A stretch of 64,000 bases of DNA from JANQHO01 sp965218075 (GTDB lineage: Bacteria; Bacteroidota; Bacteroidia; Flavobacteriales; Schleiferiaceae). The position numbers and the translations under genes are program-made. Location: NCBI GenBank assembly GCA_965218075.1, contig CBDCJZ010000003.1:1116001-1180000 (forward strand), written 5' to 3'. The stretch's first letter is position 1, and every line of letters begins with the position of its first letter. Below the pieces are notes generated by a model. That model ran no database searches and was not told where the DNA came from. It worked only from the letters and a program-made list of their open reading frames with translations. This document shows, piece by piece, positions 28,887 to 38,080 of the stretch.

Positions 28887-29894
28887 TTGCTTATGGATAC
28901 AGATCAAAACCGGTATAACAGGTCATTAAATTCACTTAAGCTTTTTTTTACAGATAATGATTCCAAGGTTCGTCTGTTTTTCCTATTGCTAGCAGTTTTT
29001 CTCTGGCTTCTCATAAAACTTTCTAAAGAGAGATATACCGGCACTATTGAATTTCCAGTACGGTATATTAATTTACCCGAAACCCAAATCCAACTCATCA
29101 ATAAGTTGCCTTCCAAAATTAAAGTCACTCTCAAAGCTCCAGGTTTTAATTTGCTGGTCTACAAATTCAATTGCTTTCACAAAATCAAGGTAAATATCAG
29201 GGACATTAAGCAAACCATATCTTCTAGCAATTCTTATTGGCTAACCAACAATAATCTGGCTTTTATACAAAATCAATTTGACGATGAAACACATGTTTTA
29301 GGCATAAACCCTGACACGATTTATTTTAAGTTTGGTAAGCTGATCAGCAAGAAAGTACCAGTGATATTTAATTATCAAAAAAATTACAGTAATGCTATTG
29401 CATTTTATAAAAAGCCAATAGTAAGTCCCGACTCTGTTACCATTAGCAGCACTAAAGAAGAGGTAAATAAGATCGACTCTATATGCACAGAAAAAATTAC
29501 ATTGAATGCTGATAAAGATTCAGTTCATTTTAGAGTTCCTTTACAGTTGATACGCTCAGATATTGTAAACTACTCTAATAAGTTCGTGGAGGTAGATATC
29601 AGGTATACTCAGCTAATTGAAGGAAAAGTAGAGGTCCCAGTCTCAGTAATTAATCTACATGATAGCTTACACATAACTGTGTTTCCAAAAAGAGTAGAGG
29701 TCATCTTCCACGTATCTATCGAAGAATACAAGGGGATTAATGAGACTGATTTTAACGTTTATGCAGACTACAATGAACTCATTAGAAATCAAGGGCTGAA
29801 TTATCTCAAGCTATCAGTTGATTCACATCCTGAATCCGTAAATTACCTGAGCTTTGAACCTAAACAGGTAGAGTTTGTAATTACTAAAAAATGA
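28887..29894 (+). CDS. YbbR-domain membrane protein
   Basis: A 335-residue protein with an N-terminal membrane helix (LFFLLLAVFLWLLIKLS) and an extracytoplasmic region with YbbR-like beta repeats (IEFPVRYINLPE, PSKIKVTLKAPG, PVIFNYQKNY, VEVPVSVINLHDS). In Firmicutes the related CdaR controls the c-di-AMP cyclase; here no cyclase is adjacent. It overlaps coaE by 4 bases. Confidence 0.8.
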   Translation: MLMDTDQNRYNRSLNSLKLFFTDNDSKVRLFFLLLAVFLWLLIKLSKERYTGTIEFPVRYINLPETQIQLINKLPSKIKVTLKAPGFNLLVYKFNCFHKIKVNIRDIKQTISSSNSYWLTNNNLAFIQNQFDDETHVLGINPDTIYFKFGKLISKKVPVIFNYQKNYSNAIAFYKKPIVSPDSVTISSTKEEVNKIDSICTEKITLNADKDSVHFRVPLQLIRSDIVNYSNKFVEVDIRYTQLIEGKVEVPVSVINLHDSLHITVFPKRVEVIFHVSIEEYKGINETDFNVYADYNELIRNQGLNYLKLSVDSHPESVNYLSFEPKQVEFVITKK

Positions 29895-30487
29895 TTGTGG
29901 GCTTAACCGGAGGAATAGGAAGCGGAAAAAGTACCATTACACAAATCTTTTGCCAGTTGAAAATACCGATTTATGAAGCCGATACAGCCTCTAAGAGAAT
30001 AATAGATACTGATTCAGAGCTTCAGAAAGAATTGATAAAGCTCTTGGGAAATGAAGTGATGAACGAGAGCAGGATTAATCGAAGGTTTATGGCTTTAAAG
30101 ATATTTAATAACAAAGAACTTTTAAAAAAAGTCAATGCTTTGATTCATCCTGCAGTTGGCAATGATTTTGAGAAATGGTTAAAAAAGCAGAACCCTCCCT
30201 ATGTAATTAAAGAGGCGGCTATTCTTTTTGAAAGTGGTGCTCACAAGCAATGCGATAAAATAGTTGTCGTCGCTGCTACTCCTCAAGAAATGCGCATTAA
30301 TCGGATAGTAAAACGCGGCAATGTCAGCCGAGAAGAAGCAATAATTAGGATGAATAACCAATGGCCTGAAGAACAAAAAGTTAAAAAAGCAGATTATGTA
30401 ATTTATAATGACGGGGGCCAGTCCATAATAAAACAAGTGATATCCATCCATGAAAGTATTATCCGCCAATCAAATCAGAAAAGCTGA
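29891..30487 (+). CDS. coaE: Dephospho-CoA kinase
   Basis: A 198-residue P-loop kinase that does the last step of coenzyme A synthesis. It has GLTGGIGSGKSTI (residues ~3-15), YEADTASKRI and the CoaE box IKEAAILFESG, followed by RIVKRGNVSREEAIIRMNNQ. It overlaps YbbR by 4 bases and nnr by 38 bases. Confidence 0.95.
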   Translation: MIVGLTGGIGSGKSTITQIFCQLKIPIYEADTASKRIIDTDSELQKELIKLLGNEVMNESRINRRFMALKIFNNKELLKKVNALIHPAVGNDFEKWLKKQNPPYVIKEAAILFESGAHKQCDKIVVVAATPQEMRINRIVKRGNVSREEAIIRMNNQWPEEQKVKKADYVIYNDGGQSIIKQVISIHESIIRQSNQKS

Positions 30488-31958
30488 TAAATTCACTATC
30501 GAAAACCACCCCATTAAATCAATTGATTTAATGGAAAGAGCAGCCCGTGGAATAATGGATTATATCAGTCGATACATAGAACGGGAAACTTCGTTTAATA
30601 TTCTCTGCGGAAATGGCAATAACGGAGGAGATGGGTTGGCTCTAGCCAGACTTTTGAAAAGGAAAGGTTACAAACTCAAGGTCTTTGTAATAGGAAATGA
30701 GGAAGGGAGAAGGGGAAGCAAGGACTTTCAGGAAAATCTTGCAAGACTGAAACAGATAGGAGGCAAGATCAACCAAGTTCAAGACATTGCTGACCTCATT
30801 GATTTTCAACCAAATGTCATTATTATAGATGCAATTTTAGGCTCCGGTTTAAATCGTCCTTTAGAAGGCCTAATTAAGGAAATAGTGGTCAAGATAAACC
30901 AATTACCCAATCCGGTAATTGCTATTGATATACCTAGTGGTTTATTTGCTGATGACAACACTCAAAATGATTTAAACCTCGTTATGAAAGCTGATATTAC
31001 TCTCAGTTTTCAAAGTCCTAAACTAAGTTTCTTTCATAGGGACACAGCGTCTTTAGCAAATAAGTTTTCCATAATCGAAATAGGTTTAGACCAAGCTTTT
31101 ATCAATGGTCTTACAACTAAGAACTTTTATTTTTCTAAGCCACAGGCAAAGCAGCTTTTTAGGCCTAGAAAAGATTTTTCCTACAAAGGGACTTATGGGC
31201 ACGCCTTAATTTTAGCAGGAGGTGAAGGAAAATATGGAGCAGCCTTATTAGCCTCTAAGAGTTGTATGCGGACAGGTACAGGTTTACTATCTGTCTGTAT
31301 CCCCAGAGAAGGTACTGCTGCTTTGCACTCTTTTTTACCAGAAGCTATGGCAATTGAATCAGGGGATAAGTATGTTGTTGAGTTACCCAATTTGGCTCCT
31401 TATACAGCTATTGGTATAGGTCCTGGTATTGGGCAAAAACTTGAAACAGCCAGAGTTTTGAAGAAGATTATTCAAGTTACTGCCATTCCACTAGTCTTCG
31501 ATGCCGATGCTCTCAATATTTTATCTGAGAATAAAACCTGGCTTTCATTTTTGCCAGCTCAAACTGTATTAACTCCACATATAGGAGAATTCAAAAGACT
31601 AATAGGAGTAAATAAGATAAATAGTAATTACTTAGAGCAGCTCAGAGATTTTTCATCAAAACATAATGTAATTACTGTTTTGAAAGACTCTATAACCACT
31701 GTAGCCACTCCTAATGGCTTGCTGTATTTTGTAAAAGAAGGAAATGCAGCCTTGGCTACCGCGGGTAGTGGAGATGTCTTGACTGGTGCTATATTAGGTT
31801 TACTCAGTTCGGGCTATACGCCCATAGAAGCGGCTTTATTTGGAGTTTATTTACATGGCAGAGCCGGTACGATAGTGGGAGAAAGTTTTTCTCTGGAATC
31901 AGTTTTAGCTACAGATGTAATCTCTTCGATGGGCAGAGCCTTTAAAGAACTGTACTAA
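30450..31958 (+). CDS. nnr: Bifunctional NAD(P)H-hydrate epimerase/dehydratase
   Basis: A 502-residue metabolite-repair enzyme. The N-terminal YjeF epimerase domain has NGNNGGDGLALARLLKRKG (~residue 50) and IDIPSGLFADD. The C-terminal ribokinase-like dehydratase has KGTYGHALILAGG, GIGPGIGQ, VFDADALNIL, LTPHIGEFKRL and the catalytic AGSGDVLTGAILGLL. It repairs hydrated NADH and NADPH. The ATG lies 38 bases inside coaE, so translation is coupled. Confidence 0.93.
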   Translation: MKVLSANQIRKADKFTIENHPIKSIDLMERAARGIMDYISRYIERETSFNILCGNGNNGGDGLALARLLKRKGYKLKVFVIGNEEGRRGSKDFQENLARLKQIGGKINQVQDIADLIDFQPNVIIIDAILGSGLNRPLEGLIKEIVVKINQLPNPVIAIDIPSGLFADDNTQNDLNLVMKADITLSFQSPKLSFFHRDTASLANKFSIIEIGLDQAFINGLTTKNFYFSKPQAKQLFRPRKDFSYKGTYGHALILAGGEGKYGAALLASKSCMRTGTGLLSVCIPREGTAALHSFLPEAMAIESGDKYVVELPNLAPYTAIGIGPGIGQKLETARVLKKIIQVTAIPLVFDADALNILSENKTWLSFLPAQTVLTPHIGEFKRLIGVNKINSNYLEQLRDFSSKHNVITVLKDSITTVATPNGLLYFVKEGNAALATAGSGDVLTGAILGLLSSGYTPIEAALFGVYLHGRAGTIVGESFSLESVLATDVISSMGRAFKELY

Positions 31959-31959
31959 A

Positions 31960-32200
31960 TATTTAACAAGCCTTTAATCTTTTCATTGGATTGACCAATA
32001 TCCCAAAGAGACGAATGGTTAGAAGTAACGCCTTCGTCTATCACTACTATCACAATAGTGCCACTCCCTATTTGTAATGTTCTATGCTTCTGGAACATCG
32101 ATATCTGTATCTACTTTCCCTGAGTGTCCATCATTGATGATTTGCCCTGCATTGTAGAGATAAAATTGTTTTCCAAAGTATTCGTCATTTGGGATATGGA
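31960..32200 (-). pseudogene. Relic of an S8 (subtilisin-like) serine peptidase
   Basis: The minus strand reads IPNDEYFGKQFYLYNAGQ, NDGHSGKVDTDIDVPEA and a stop at the expected Trp. A shifted frame then gives IGSGTIVIVVIDEGVTSNH, the start of the S8 catalytic domain with its active-site Asp. The rest is missing. The fragment runs into the end of nnr. Nothing else is seen up to 32324. Confidence 0.7.
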
Positions 32201-32324
32201 ACGGTTCTAGCGATAAAATCAGGATGACAAAACTCTAGCAAACCACTTTCGTATACTTTCCGGGATTACCTGTAAAGCATTATTGCAACGGAAGCCCTGA
32301 GAACAGCAAATAACTCACTGTTCA

Positions 32325-32666
32325 TCAGATAAAATTCTTCCTGTTCAAGTGTCTAGCTGGATCCCAGAATAGCTTATCCCAGTCTTTTACCTGATGATTG
32401 ATCACCTTAATTCCTTCCGATTCGAGAAGGTCTTTCATAACTGTACTACCTCCAAAGTGATGTTTCCCAGTAAGCAACCCATTACGGTTCAGTACTCTGT
32501 GAGCAGCAATCCCCGGTATAACGATAGAGGCATTCATGGCATAGCCTACTATGCGGGCACTTCTGGAAGCTCCAATAAATTTAGCTATAGCTCCGTAACT
32601 GGTTACCCTTCCGTAGGGAATCTGCCGCACTACCTGATATACTTTTTCAAAAAAATCATCTTCCAC
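32325..32666 (-). CDS. Alkyltransferase-like (ATL/MGMT family) DNA-repair protein
   Basis: A 113-residue protein with the MGMT C-terminal fold: VRQIPYGRVTSYGAIAKFIG, RIVGYAMNAS and AAHRVLNRNG. The usual PCHR active-site cysteine is replaced (IAAHR), so it cannot accept alkyl groups. Family members of this kind (Atl1-like) bind O6-alkylguanine and hand it to nucleotide excision repair. It is a single gene, slightly long for the family. Confidence 0.88.
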   Translation of the reverse strand: MEDDFFEKVYQVVRQIPYGRVTSYGAIAKFIGASRSARIVGYAMNASIVIPGIAAHRVLNRNGLLTGKHHFGGSTVMKDLLESEGIKVINHQVKDWDKLFWDPARHLNRKNFI

Positions 32667-32806
32667 AGAATTTTAGGGATGTAATTATCTTGACGGTTTA
32701 ATATAATTGTATTGTGACAAATGTTTTACCAGTTTTTCTTGACCAAAGCTATCAAATCAGTAAAAATTTGGGAATTATATACTTAATTAGACAAAAACTC
32801 TAATTC

Positions 32807-32837
32807 TTGACAATTCTTATAATTAATATGGTATAAT
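32807..32837 (+). promoter_or_regulatory. Cargo promoter inside element B
   Basis: TTGACA at 32807-32812 and TGGTATAAT at 32829-32837 with a 19-base spacer, followed by AAGGAG at 32867-32872. It sits just inside the left inverted repeat, so the element brings its own promoter and ribosome binding site for the methyltransferase. Confidence 0.55.
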
Positions 32838-32879
32838 ATTAGATAAAATATAATGCTATACTAATTAAGGAGATTTTTA

Positions 32880-33200
32880 ACCGGTTTCGATGTAAATTAT
32901 TCAGACTTCACAGAAAGCATACCCAAGCAATAAGAATGATTTCCTTTATCTTGACCCACCATATGCCAATGGCGGCAGTTTATATGGCAAAAAAGGCAAC
33001 CATCACAAAGACTTTAACCATGAAAAGCTTGCTGATTTGCTTAAAACAAGAAATGTCTGGCTATTATTGTATAACGGCTGTCCTATGATTAGAGATTTGT
33101 ATTCAGGTTTTAAGATTGTTGAGCTTGAATGGACGTATGGTATGGGGCGAATAAGAAATCAAATGAGGTCTTAATATTGAGTAATGACTCATCAGCGTCT
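32880..33200 (+). pseudogene. Truncated, frameshifted Dam-like DNA adenine methyltransferase
   Basis: The 5' two thirds of the gene is deleted. The sequence jumps from the ribosome binding site straight to GFDVNYSDFTESIPKQ-like coding, then NDFLYLDPPYANGGSLYGKK (catalytic DPPY) and LLLYNGCPMIRDLYSGFKI, with a frameshift near the end. It is homologous to the gene at 51536-52381. Confidence 0.85.
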
Positions 33201-33201
33201 A

Positions 33202-33561
33202 ATGACTCAAGCAGAAAAGGATAAAGCTTTTGAGTACGCATTGGCTTTCAATATAAGTGCGCTAAAGACGATTATTACAAAATAGTGTGCCATCCTAATT
33301 AGTGCGTCTCCATATAGTCAACAAATATCAATGTCCCATTGAAATGGGGTAGGAAATGGAAAATATCTGACCGGATAGAACAAATACGGAAAAACCAAAA
33401 CTCAAACAACACATTGTTGGTATCTTTTCAAGCCGACTGGCAATTATCATTCAGAATACATAAATGCAAGCTCGAAAATTGAGCCATCGCTAAAGTTCGA
33501 TATTCAGTTTGTAGGATTGACTCAGGATGTAGCAAGACAATGGAATACCGCTTGTCTAATT
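33202..33561 (+). pseudogene. Internally deleted HaeIII-type restriction endonuclease
   Basis: The start MTQAEKDKAFEYALAFNISAL matches the intact gene at 50664-51536. It then jumps directly to EDYYKIVCHPN and on to WKISDRIEQIRKNQNSNNT. The missing middle contains the catalytic core, so it is inactive. Stops and shifts follow. Confidence 0.85.
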
Positions 33562-33576
33562 AAGTATATAATTTCC

Positions 33577-34432
33577 AAAAATAAAACAATAAAAACACTT
33601 GGCTATTTATAACGGGTAGCCTAAATATAGGGGCTATGTTATTGTATAAACCTGACAAGACAAGCTCACGAAAAGGAATGGAAAGAGTTTGTAAAAGAAG
33701 TTGCCATTACAAGGGATAATTGGTTTGAGAGAAGTATTGGCTTACCTTTAGAATCGGGGTGGGTTAACCTCAATACCGAGTCAGAATACAAGGACTATTA
33801 TCTATTCTCTCAAGCAGAGTTTGTTTACAATGACAGAGTTAAAACCCATCATTACTAATTGTTTGGAATCCTAAGGGAAAGTATTTATCCGATAATAAAA
33901 ACCCAACACTATGAAAAAAGCCCTTTCTATTACTACTCGTTTGCTTCTCTCTTTCAAGCTATTCTCAGCTTCTCACTAATGGTGATAGTTTATACCAACT
34001 AGAGCTTGAATATATTGTAATATTTAAAGATGTTAGCAAATACTATTAATGATCAATTCTATTATTACATTTAAGAGGTAGTGCTTATGTCTCAACTAGA
34101 AAAGAACTTAAATTTGAATGCTTAATTGATTCAACAAGCAAGAAAATGACTTTCAATAATCTGATTCAGATTTTTAACTATCTATGTGGAAATATGGTTG
34201 GGGGTATATTGAAAATTATTCCTATGCCTCTGATAATGTATATGTTTATTTAAATAAAATGTGGCACTCACATGCAGAATTTGCCATTTTAAGGGTATTT
34301 TAAGCAAGTTGTTTAATCAGCCACAAAAAGAGTTCTTAGAAATGGACTAGGGATAGAGTACAGGGAGTCCCTGCTATCAAACAATCACTTACTGGGATTG
34401 ACTTGTGACAAAGCAAAGCCATAAGCCTGAGG
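33577..34432. other. Decayed region after element B
   Basis: Small open pieces only. One at about 33660-33858 (plus) reads KEWKEFVKEVAITRDNWFER and ends in a stop after ~65 codons, without a match that I know. Another at 33911 begins like a secreted protein (MKKALSITTRLLLSFKL) and stops after 22 codons. I regard it as worn-out genes. Confidence 0.5.
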
Positions 34433-34464
34433 AAAATAAAAAGTCCCGAAACTTTTTAGGACTT
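34433..34464 (-). terminator. Rho-independent terminator of the tRNA-Met gene
   Basis: On the minus strand just after the tRNA: AAGTCC, a 12-base loop, GGACTT, then TTTATTTT. The 6-bp stem and T-rich tail fit an intrinsic terminator. Confidence 0.6.
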
Positions 34465-34465
34465 G

Positions 34466-34539
34466 TAGCGAAGGGGGGAATCGAACCCCCGGCCTCAGGG
34501 TTATGAATCCTGCGCTCTAACCGCCTGAGCTACCTCGCC
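34466..34539 (-). tRNA. tRNA-Met (anticodon CAT)
   Basis: A complete cloverleaf: acceptor GGCGAGG with CTTCGCT, D arm GTAGCTCAGGCGGTTAGAGC, anticodon loop TTCATAA, T arm GGGGGTTCGATTCCCCC, discriminator A, CCA not encoded. It reads as elongator tRNA-Met; the CAT anticodon alone cannot exclude tRNA-Ile2. A worn copy of its 3' half lies at 54699-54743. Confidence 0.95.
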
Positions 34540-34588
34540 AAGTTTTAGGCCGCAAATGTAGAGCTTTATCCACATATTTTTATACATT

Positions 34589-35017
34589 GTGGCGCCTCAA
34601 ATACTAATTGAGTGGAACGTGACAAATGAAAAACTAAAATACGAATTGGGATTTTTGGTTAAAGCATCACCCAGCATGTTCTTCCCCTTTCTTTCAACCC
34701 CTACTGGATTATCACAATGGTTTTCTGACGAGGTAAATTCCAGAGATGAACAATTTACTTTTATATGGAATGGCGATAAAAGAACAGCCATTATGATAGG
34801 GAAAAAAGTAGATAAATACATTCGTTTTTGCTGGAAAGAAGATGCCGAAGAAGGCAATAAGTATTTTTTTGAATTCAGAATTGTGATAGATGAGCTAACT
34901 CATGATGTTTCTTTAATTATCGTGGATTATTGCGACAAGGATGAGGTGGAAGAGGAAAAATTGCTTTGGAAAACTCAGGTAAATAGATTACTACGTATCA
35001 CAGGCTCGGGCTCATGA
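34589..35017 (+). CDS. START-like (SRPBCC) domain protein
   Basis: A 142-residue protein with GTG start at 34589; a downstream GTG at 34619 would also fit. LSTPTGLSQWFSDEVNSRDEQFTFIWNG-type sequence, YFFEFRIVIDELTHDVSLII and an acidic stretch (DKDEVEEEKLLW) match the Bacteroidota START-like family, a helix-grip fold with a lipid-binding type of pocket. The function is unknown. The stop overlaps the PAP2 gene ATG by 4 bases. Confidence 0.8.
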   Translation: MAPQILIEWNVTNEKLKYELGFLVKASPSMFFPFLSTPTGLSQWFSDEVNSRDEQFTFIWNGDKRTAIMIGKKVDKYIRFCWKEDAEEGNKYFFEFRIVIDELTHDVSLIIVDYCDKDEVEEEKLLWKTQVNRLLRITGSGS

Positions 35018-35676
35018 ATAAAATGAACCTAAGGAATTTCATCAAAAAAAATTTAGCTTTTCTCATTCCAATTTCTATGTTTTTAATAAGTGGGATTGTT
35101 TTGTTGTTGTCATACCACAAAGATCAACTTCACCTGATACAAAACAGTTGGCATGATAAAGACCTTGATTATTTCTTTACATACATTACCTTTTTAGGTA
35201 GTGGCTTCGTATTTTTACCCATCGGATTTTTACTCATATTCACCCGCTGGCGTTATTTCCTAGGATTGGTTATAGCTTCAATACTAACTCTTTTAATCAC
35301 CACTTTTCTTAAACATGTAGTTTTTGAAGAAAAGCCTAGACCGGTAAAATATTTTGAAACTACCAAACAACAGCTTCATCTCGTAGAGGGCGTTAAAGTT
35401 GAACATTGGAATAGTTTTCCTTCAGGACATGCCACTGCTGTCTTTGTCTGTTTTGGTTTTTTGGCATTTTTGATAAAGGGGAATATCCTCAAGGTTTTTG
35501 CTTTTATTTTAGCAGCTTTAGCAGGCTATTCCCGTGTTTATCTGTCTCAGCACTTTTTAGAAGATGTCATAGCCGGAGCCTTTATAGGGACATGTATTGC
35601 AGGTATAAGCCATTGGTTGATGCTATACTTTAAATATAGCTGGGTTGATGATAAATTTGCTTTAAGCAAAAAATAA
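35014..35676 (+). CDS. PAP2-family membrane phosphatase
   Basis: A 220-residue integral membrane protein with about five helices. The three phosphatase motifs are present: EEKPRPVKYF (K-x6-RP type), PSGHATA, and SRVYLSQHFLEDVIAG (SR-x5-H-x3-D). Possible substrates are undecaprenyl pyrophosphate or lipid A phosphate. It forms an operon with the START-like gene and the glycosyltransferase 39 gene that follows 2 bases later. Confidence 0.9.
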   Translation: MNKMNLRNFIKKNLAFLIPISMFLISGIVLLLSYHKDQLHLIQNSWHDKDLDYFFTYITFLGSGFVFLPIGFLLIFTRWRYFLGLVIASILTLLITTFLKHVVFEEKPRPVKYFETTKQQLHLVEGVKVEHWNSFPSGHATAVFVCFGFLAFLIKGNILKVFAFILAALAGYSRVYLSQHFLEDVIAGAFIGTCIAGISHWLMLYFKYSWVDDKFALSKK

Positions 35677-35678
35677 GT

Positions 35679-37334
35679 TTGAAATACTTCGACCGAAATA
35701 CTTGGTTTTGGGTTTTTTGCTCGGCTTTGTTTTTTCTACCTTTTTTAGGAGGTGTCTACCTTTTTGATTGGGATGAGGTCAACTTCGCTGAACTGGCTCG
35801 CGAGATGTTAATTACTGGCAATGGTTTGCAACTACTGATCAATTACGAAATTTTTACTGAGAAACCCCCTTTGTTTTTTTGGCTTCAGGCTTTGAGTATG
35901 AAGTTAGTCGGAGTAGGAGAATACGCCGCACGTTTACCTAATGCTATTCTGGGAATAATAGTTCTGCCCTTTTTATATATCAGCGGTAAGTTTTTACTAA
36001 ACCGGAAGTTTGGTTTTTTATGGGCCCTTTCGTGGTTTGGTAGCATTTTGCCTTTTCTCTATTTCAAGTCAGGAATGATTGATCCGTGGTTTAACTTTTT
36101 TATTTTTAATGGCTTATTTTTTCTAATACATTATAAGTGGCGTAGATCAGCTTACAAAGGGCTTTACTTCAGTAGGTCGGCTAATGCTTATCTGTGGCTG
36201 GCAGGACTTAGTATAGGCTTGGGAATACTGACCAAAGGCCCGGTAGCCTATCTGATAGTTCTTCTTTGTTTATTAATTTATTGGATCAAAGAAGGGCTCA
36301 ATACTTACATTTCATTCAGAAGTTTTTTTAGCTTCTCATTGATAGCCTTATTGGTATTTTCTCTGTGGGTTTTTACTGATGTGATAGTTAATAGTCCCGA
36401 TTTTATTATTGAGTTTACCATTAGACAGTGGGAGCTTATGACCACTTCCGATGCTGGGCATAAAGGTTTTATCGGTTATCACTTTGTTGTGTTGCTATTT
36501 GGTTGTTTTCCGGCAAGTATTTTTGCTATTAGGGCTATGAGGCGAATTTCATGCCTTGAATATCATATGCAAGACTTTAAAGCTTGGATGGTCATCATGC
36601 TATGGGTAATCCTTATTCTTTTCTCTTTGGTAGGCACTAAAATTGTACATTACTCGTCTTTAGCTTATTATCCCATTAGTTTTCTAAGTGCATTGAGTTT
36701 ATGGGATATTCTGGAAAAAAGGAAATCCCTAAAAAAATGGATGAGTATTTCTTTGATAGTGATAGGACTTCTCGTTGTAGTGATCTCTGGAGCTTTACCC
36801 TGGGTAGGAATGCATATAAAAGAGATAAAACCCCATTTTGAATCCAATACTTTTGCTCTAGCTATTCTAAACGCCGATATCCCTTGGAGTAGGTGGGATT
36901 ATTTACCGGCTGTATTTTATTTATTGTTATTGATAGGATTTGTTTTCTTTCTGGTAAATAAGAGGAAGTACAGTGCTTTTAGAATGCTTTTTGGTGGTAC
37001 TGCTGTTTGGGTAATGACGGCGCTGGTATTCTTTATTGGAAAAATCGAGAGAATCAGCCAGCGGGCTAATGTTGAATTTTTCAAAAAGCAGGCGGACAAA
37101 AACGTTTATGTAACTACCTATGGTTATAAAAGTTATGTCCCTTGGTTTTATGCTAAGGTACTGCGTTATGAAAATCGATCAGCTTGTAAAAAGAATTGGT
37201 TATTATATGACATTACGGATAGGCCCGTGTTTATCAGTTGCAAAATAACTCATCGAGAAGAACTAGAGAAAAAGATCAAAGACGCTCGGTTTTTATATGA
37301 AAAAAATGGTTTCCGTTTCTATCGTCGCAATTAA
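35679..37334 (+). CDS. Family 39 (ArnT/PMT-like) membrane glycosyltransferase
   Basis: A 551-residue protein with TTG start at 35679 and about 11 membrane helices. The catalytic loop has YLFDWDEVNFAELAREML and FTEKPPLFFWLQAL, family signatures, with GEYAARLPNA after. It transfers a lipid-linked sugar or aminosugar to an extracytoplasmic target; in ArnT this is lipid A. A PAP2 phosphatase next to it hints at lipid A editing (inference). It meets the family 2 glycosyltransferase gene end to end with a 4-base overlap. Confidence 0.85.
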   Translation: MKYFDRNTWFWVFCSALFFLPFLGGVYLFDWDEVNFAELAREMLITGNGLQLLINYEIFTEKPPLFFWLQALSMKLVGVGEYAARLPNAILGIIVLPFLYISGKFLLNRKFGFLWALSWFGSILPFLYFKSGMIDPWFNFFIFNGLFFLIHYKWRRSAYKGLYFSRSANAYLWLAGLSIGLGILTKGPVAYLIVLLCLLIYWIKEGLNTYISFRSFFSFSLIALLVFSLWVFTDVIVNSPDFIIEFTIRQWELMTTSDAGHKGFIGYHFVVLLFGCFPASIFAIRAMRRISCLEYHMQDFKAWMVIMLWVILILFSLVGTKIVHYSSLAYYPISFLSALSLWDILEKRKSLKKWMSISLIVIGLLVVVISGALPWVGMHIKEIKPHFESNTFALAILNADIPWSRWDYLPAVFYLLLLIGFVFFLVNKRKYSAFRMLFGGTAVWVMTALVFFIGKIERISQRANVEFFKKQADKNVYVTTYGYKSYVPWFYAKVLRYENRSACKKNWLLYDITDRPVFISCKITHREELEKKIKDARFLYEKNGFRFYRRN

Positions 37335-38080
37335 CTACACAGGTAATCCGGCTTAGCTAATCCCCATTTGGCCAGTCTGTATTGCAAGGAGACCTTAAGA
37401 ACGCCTAAGCCGTAGACGAGACTTCGCTTTAGATTGATGGATGAAGATTCGGCAAAATATTTAGTGGGACAGGTTATTTCGGCAATTTCATAACCCTTGT
37501 AAAAGATTTGAGCTAATATTTGATTATCAAACACGAAATCATCGGAGTTGAGTTGAAAATTAATACTCTCAAGCACCTCTCTTGAGAAAGCCCGGAAACC
37601 TGTATGATATTCAGATAACTTTTGGCGTAATAGCTTGTTTTGAATATACGTAAGGATTCGGTTAGCCACGTATTTATGCCAAGGCATTCCTCCACGCCGA
37701 GCTCCCTTGCTTAAAATTCTAGAACCTAGCACTACCGAGTAAACACCATTGACTATGACATAAGCCATTGAATGGATCAGTTTGGGAGTATACTGATAAT
37801 CGGGATGAAGCATAATTACAATATCTCCTTTCATTTCCAGTGCTTTATTATAGCAAGTCTTTTGATTGCCCCCGTATCCGAGGTTTAACTCGTGACAAAT
37901 AATGTGCTTTATCCTAAGCTTCTGTCCTATAGATATGGTGTTGTCTGAGCTCTTATCATCAACTAATATTACATCATCTACAATGTCAAGGGGAATTTCG
38001 CGGTAAGTATACTCCAGTGTGCGGCCTGCATTATAAGCAGGTAACACCACAACTATCTTTTTACCATTTATCATATTCAA
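37331..38080 (-). CDS. Family 2 glycosyltransferase (dolichol-phosphate-mannose synthase type)
   Basis: A 249-residue GT-A enzyme: VVVLPAYNAGRTLEYTYREI at the start, DDVILVDDKSSDNT (nucleotide site), DIVIMLHPDYQYTPKL with HPD in place of the more common DxD, and GFRAFSREVLESI. No membrane helices follow, so it is cytoplasmic or peripheral. It could make the polyprenyl-phosphate sugar used by the adjacent family 39 enzyme. Confidence 0.85.
   Translation of the reverse strand: MNMINGKKIVVVLPAYNAGRTLEYTYREIPLDIVDDVILVDDKSSDNTISIGQKLRIKHIICHELNLGYGGNQKTCYNKALEMKGDIVIMLHPDYQYTPKLIHSMAYVIVNGVYSVVLGSRILSKGARRGGMPWHKYVANRILTYIQNKLLRQKLSEYHTGFRAFSREVLESINFQLNSDDFVFDNQILAQIFYKGYEIAEITCPTKYFAESSSINLKRSLVYGLGVLKVSLQYRLAKWGLAKPDYLCS

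Larger units (their letters stand above)
32770..33576. mobile_element. Deleted IS1595-type element carrying restriction-modification remnants (element B)
   Basis: The left end (GGGAATTATATACTTAATTA...) at 32770 and the right end at 33576 are near-perfect inverted repeats over about 25 bases with one mismatch. The flanks AAAAATTT and AAAAATAA match at 6 of 8, consistent with a worn 8-bp target duplication. Inside are parts of the same Dam-like methyltransferase and HaeIII-like endonuclease that are intact at 50664-52381, in the same order, with two internal deletions. There is no transposase. It is a non-autonomous derivative. Confidence 0.8.
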
